This document shows, piece by piece, positions 6,455-7,589 of a stretch of DNA of 7,589 nucleotides. The translations under genes and the position numbers were made by a program. Positions within the stretch are counted from its first letter, which is position 1; every line of letters begins with the position of its first letter. Under the pieces are notes generated by a model. It saw only the letters and a list, made by a program, of their open reading frames with translations. It searched no databases and was not told where the DNA came from. The DNA comes from Actinomycetota bacterium (GTDB lineage Bacteria > Actinomycetota > Acidimicrobiia > Acidimicrobiales > Microtrichaceae), in contig JAFDWA010000066.1 in the NCBI GenBank assembly GCA_018268735.1, positions 1-7,589 of the forward strand. The letters run 5' to 3'.

Positions 6455-7459
6455 CGCGGGGTTGCTGGCCGTGGCAGCGGTGCTCCGCAGCGGGTCCGGC
6501 GTCGCGTCCGGGTCGTCGACGGCAGCGGACAGGCCGAGGTGGAACCAGATCGTCAGCCCGAGCACCGTCGTCGCCCCGGCGATGTGCAGCGCGACCAGCC
6601 AGGTCGGGATCCCGAGCTCGTACTGCGCGTAGCCGATCCCTCCCTGGACGACGATCGCGGCGAGCAGGCGCGAGCCCCGTCGGATCACCGCGACGTCGGT
6701 GCCTGAGCGCGCGAGGCGGACCAGCAGCACGACGATGCAGATCAGGAAGGCCCACATGTTCACGCTGTGGACACGGGTGACGTCGGGCAGGAACCAACCG
6801 AAGCGGGGTGCCCGGGCGTCGCCGGCGTGCGGGCCGGTGCCGGTGACCGCCGGTCCGGTGACCATCAGGCAGCACATCAGGACCAGCGCGACGCGTCCGA
6901 GCAGCAGGTCGGCTGTCCCGACGACCGGGCGGCGTGGACCGGGGTCGCTGCCGGCGCGCCACAGCAGGACCACGGCATCTCCGACGAGGAGCATCGACAG
7001 CACGAAGTGCCCGGCGACGGCCACGGGGTGCAGGTGGACGAGCACCGTGATGCCGCCGAGCACGATCTGGCCGACGACGCCGGCGACGAGGCCCCAGGAC
7101 AACCACACCAGGTCCCTTCGGTACGGTCGGCGACGGAGCGACCCCAGGACCGCAGCGATCACAGCGAGCGACACCAGCCCGGTGAACAGCCGGTTGACCT
7201 GCTCGATGGTCTGGTTCGGGTTGCCGAACTGCACGAGGCGCTGGTCGGTGCAGTTCGGCCAGTCGCTGCACCCGAGCCCCGAGCCCGAGAGCCGGACGAG
7301 CGCCCCGGTCACCACGATCGACGACAGGAGCACCAGGGCGATCGCGACGACCACTCGGTAGGTGCCGGGGCCGACCGTGAAGCGCTCCGCCACCGTGGTG
7401 GCCACGGGGTCGCCCGGCGGGCCGGCAGCGACCGTTGAGGAGGGAAGATCGACGTCCAC
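6452..7459 (-). CDS. ctaA: Heme A synthase (COX15/CtaA family)
   Basis: CtaA oxidises the C8 methyl of heme O to a formyl group, giving heme A for aa3-type cytochrome c oxidase. The 335-residue product is an eight-helix membrane protein built from two similar halves. Seen in order: first helix at about 35-55, [19 protein letters not shown] with Cys64 and Cys70 (the outer-loop cysteine pair), EQVNR with Glu86, His151 (AGHFVLS), His231 (VTRVHSVN) and His292 (VALHIAGA). The first ligand position of the Bacillus enzyme (ExxxH region) is Asn89 here. The frame is open back to 7579, but that would overlap the divergent gene with an Arg/Pro-rich, unconserved stretch. I chose GTG 7459, which has a TAGCCT box 8 nt upstream and no Shine-Dalgarno sequence. 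A GTG a few codons before AERFTVG is an alternative start. Confidence 0.93.
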   Translation of the reverse strand: MDVDLPSSTVAAGPPGDPVATTVAERFTVGPGTYRVVVAIALVLLSSIVVTGALVRLSGSGLGCSDWPNCTDQRLVQFGNPNQTIEQVNRLFTGLVSLAVIAAVLGSLRRRPYRRDLVWLSWGLVAGVVGQIVLGGITVLVHLHPVAVAGHFVLSMLLVGDAVVLLWRAGSDPGPRRPVVGTADLLLGRVALVLMCCLMVTGPAVTGTGPHAGDARAPRFGWFLPDVTRVHSVNMWAFLICIVVLLVRLARSGTDVAVIRRGSRLLAAIVVQGGIGYAQYELGIPTWLVALHIAGATTVLGLTIWFHLGLSAAVDDPDATPDPLRSTAATASNPA

Positions 7460-7467
7460 CGGCGGCC

Positions 7468-7473
7468 AGGCTA
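7468..7473 (-). promoter_or_regulatory. Candidate -10 box of ctaA, leaderless type
   Basis: TAGCCT on the minus strand ends 8 nt before the chosen ctaA GTG. It shares GCGTAGCCTG with the box before clpS. It lies in the 67-bp divergent region between ctaA and the probable ctaB. No clear -35 box is visible. Confidence 0.4.
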
Positions 7474-7510
7474 CGCGTGGGTGGGCTGGCGGGGGGAGTC
7501 GACAGCGCCG

Positions 7511-7516
7511 TAGCGT
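7511..7516 (+). promoter_or_regulatory. Candidate -10 box of the probable ctaB, leaderless type
   Basis: TAGCGT ends 10 nt before the ATG at 7527, the same hexamer and distance as before the malic enzyme at 3654. There is no Shine-Dalgarno sequence between box and start. No good -35 box is seen. Confidence 0.4.
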
Positions 7517-7526
7517 TGGGCTCCGC

Positions 7527-7589
7527 ATGGCCGCCCCGGCGATCCCCTCCCAGACCCCCGCTGCATCGCTCGGCGCCAAGGTCGCGGCG
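7527..7589 (+). CDS. ctaB: Probable protoheme IX farnesyltransferase, first 21 codons
   Basis: Only MAAPAIPSQTPAASLGAKVAA is visible before the window ends. The call rests on context: ctaB commonly lies divergent from or next to ctaA in actinobacteria, and CtaB proteins often open with a short disordered Ala/Pro/Ser tail followed by a segment like SLxxKVAAYVxLTKPR, which the last residues here resemble. The enzyme would add a farnesyl chain to heme B to make heme O, the substrate of CtaA. The diagnostic first Asp-rich motif lies beyond the window, so another divergent gene cannot be excluded. Confidence 0.6.
   Translation, partial: MAAPAIPSQTPAASLGAKVAA

Noticed and set aside
5188..6780. A 530-codon plus-strand open frame running across the tRNAs and antisense to DUF2017 and clpS
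   Set aside because: Its translated words (such as PTGFEPATSGL and RDSNPCYLLE) are the well-known artefact of reading tRNA genes backwards, and the rest is antisense to two clear genes.
7460..7579. N-terminal extension of CtaA to the ATG at 7579
   Set aside because: It would overlap the divergent gene and its promoter, and the added residues are Arg/Pro-rich and unlike CtaA N-termini.

Overview
The window is a stretch of chromosome from a high-GC actinobacterium. It is nearly free of intergenic DNA, GTG starts are common, and several genes seem to be transcribed without a leader. The order class Acidimicrobiia (Ilumatobacter-like) fits the protein style, but this is an impression from protein wording and gene order, not a database result. 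Supporting signs are an actinobacterial-type ClpS with an Asn-Asp-Pro motif, ClpS paired with a DUF2017 protein, a Glu-Asp-Phe tRNA cluster, and a CtaA of the type that keeps Glu but lacks the first heme-ligand His.

Layout, left to right. (1) 1-2426, plus strand: the 3' part of purF followed by a complete purM overlapping it by 8 nt, a purine biosynthesis operon (steps 1 and 5). (2) 2427-2631: a short tract with a strong coding signature in the purM frame (a possible small gene, 2448-2744), running convergently into (3) 2632-3495, minus strand: an unrecognised four-helix membrane protein. (4) 3496-3669: a divergent intergenic region with a perfect 16-bp palindrome and a promoter that appears to give a leaderless transcript of (5) 3670-5070, plus strand: an ACT-domain malic enzyme. 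(6) 5071-5303: a convergent junction holding two tandem 60-bp repeats, each folding into a long hairpin, and a strong 12-bp-stem terminator. (7) 5304-5581, minus strand: tRNA-Glu, tRNA-Asp and tRNA-Phe in transcription order, with a well-formed promoter at 5608-5636. (8) 5668-7459, minus strand: ctaA, clpS and a DUF2017 gene, read in that order. (9) 7460-7589: a short divergent promoter region and the first 21 codons of a plus-strand gene that is probably ctaB.

Functionally this is mostly housekeeping: purine synthesis, malate-to-pyruvate conversion, tRNAs, N-degron proteolysis (ClpS delivers substrates to ClpCP/ClpAP) and heme A synthesis for cytochrome c oxidase (CtaB makes heme O, CtaA oxidises it to heme A). 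I see no mobile element, CRISPR or defence system. The least explained items are the paired 60-bp hairpin repeats, a TAGCST hexamer that occurs four times by my reading and each time sits 7-10 nt before a start codon, the 16-bp palindrome, and the coding-like tract after purM.
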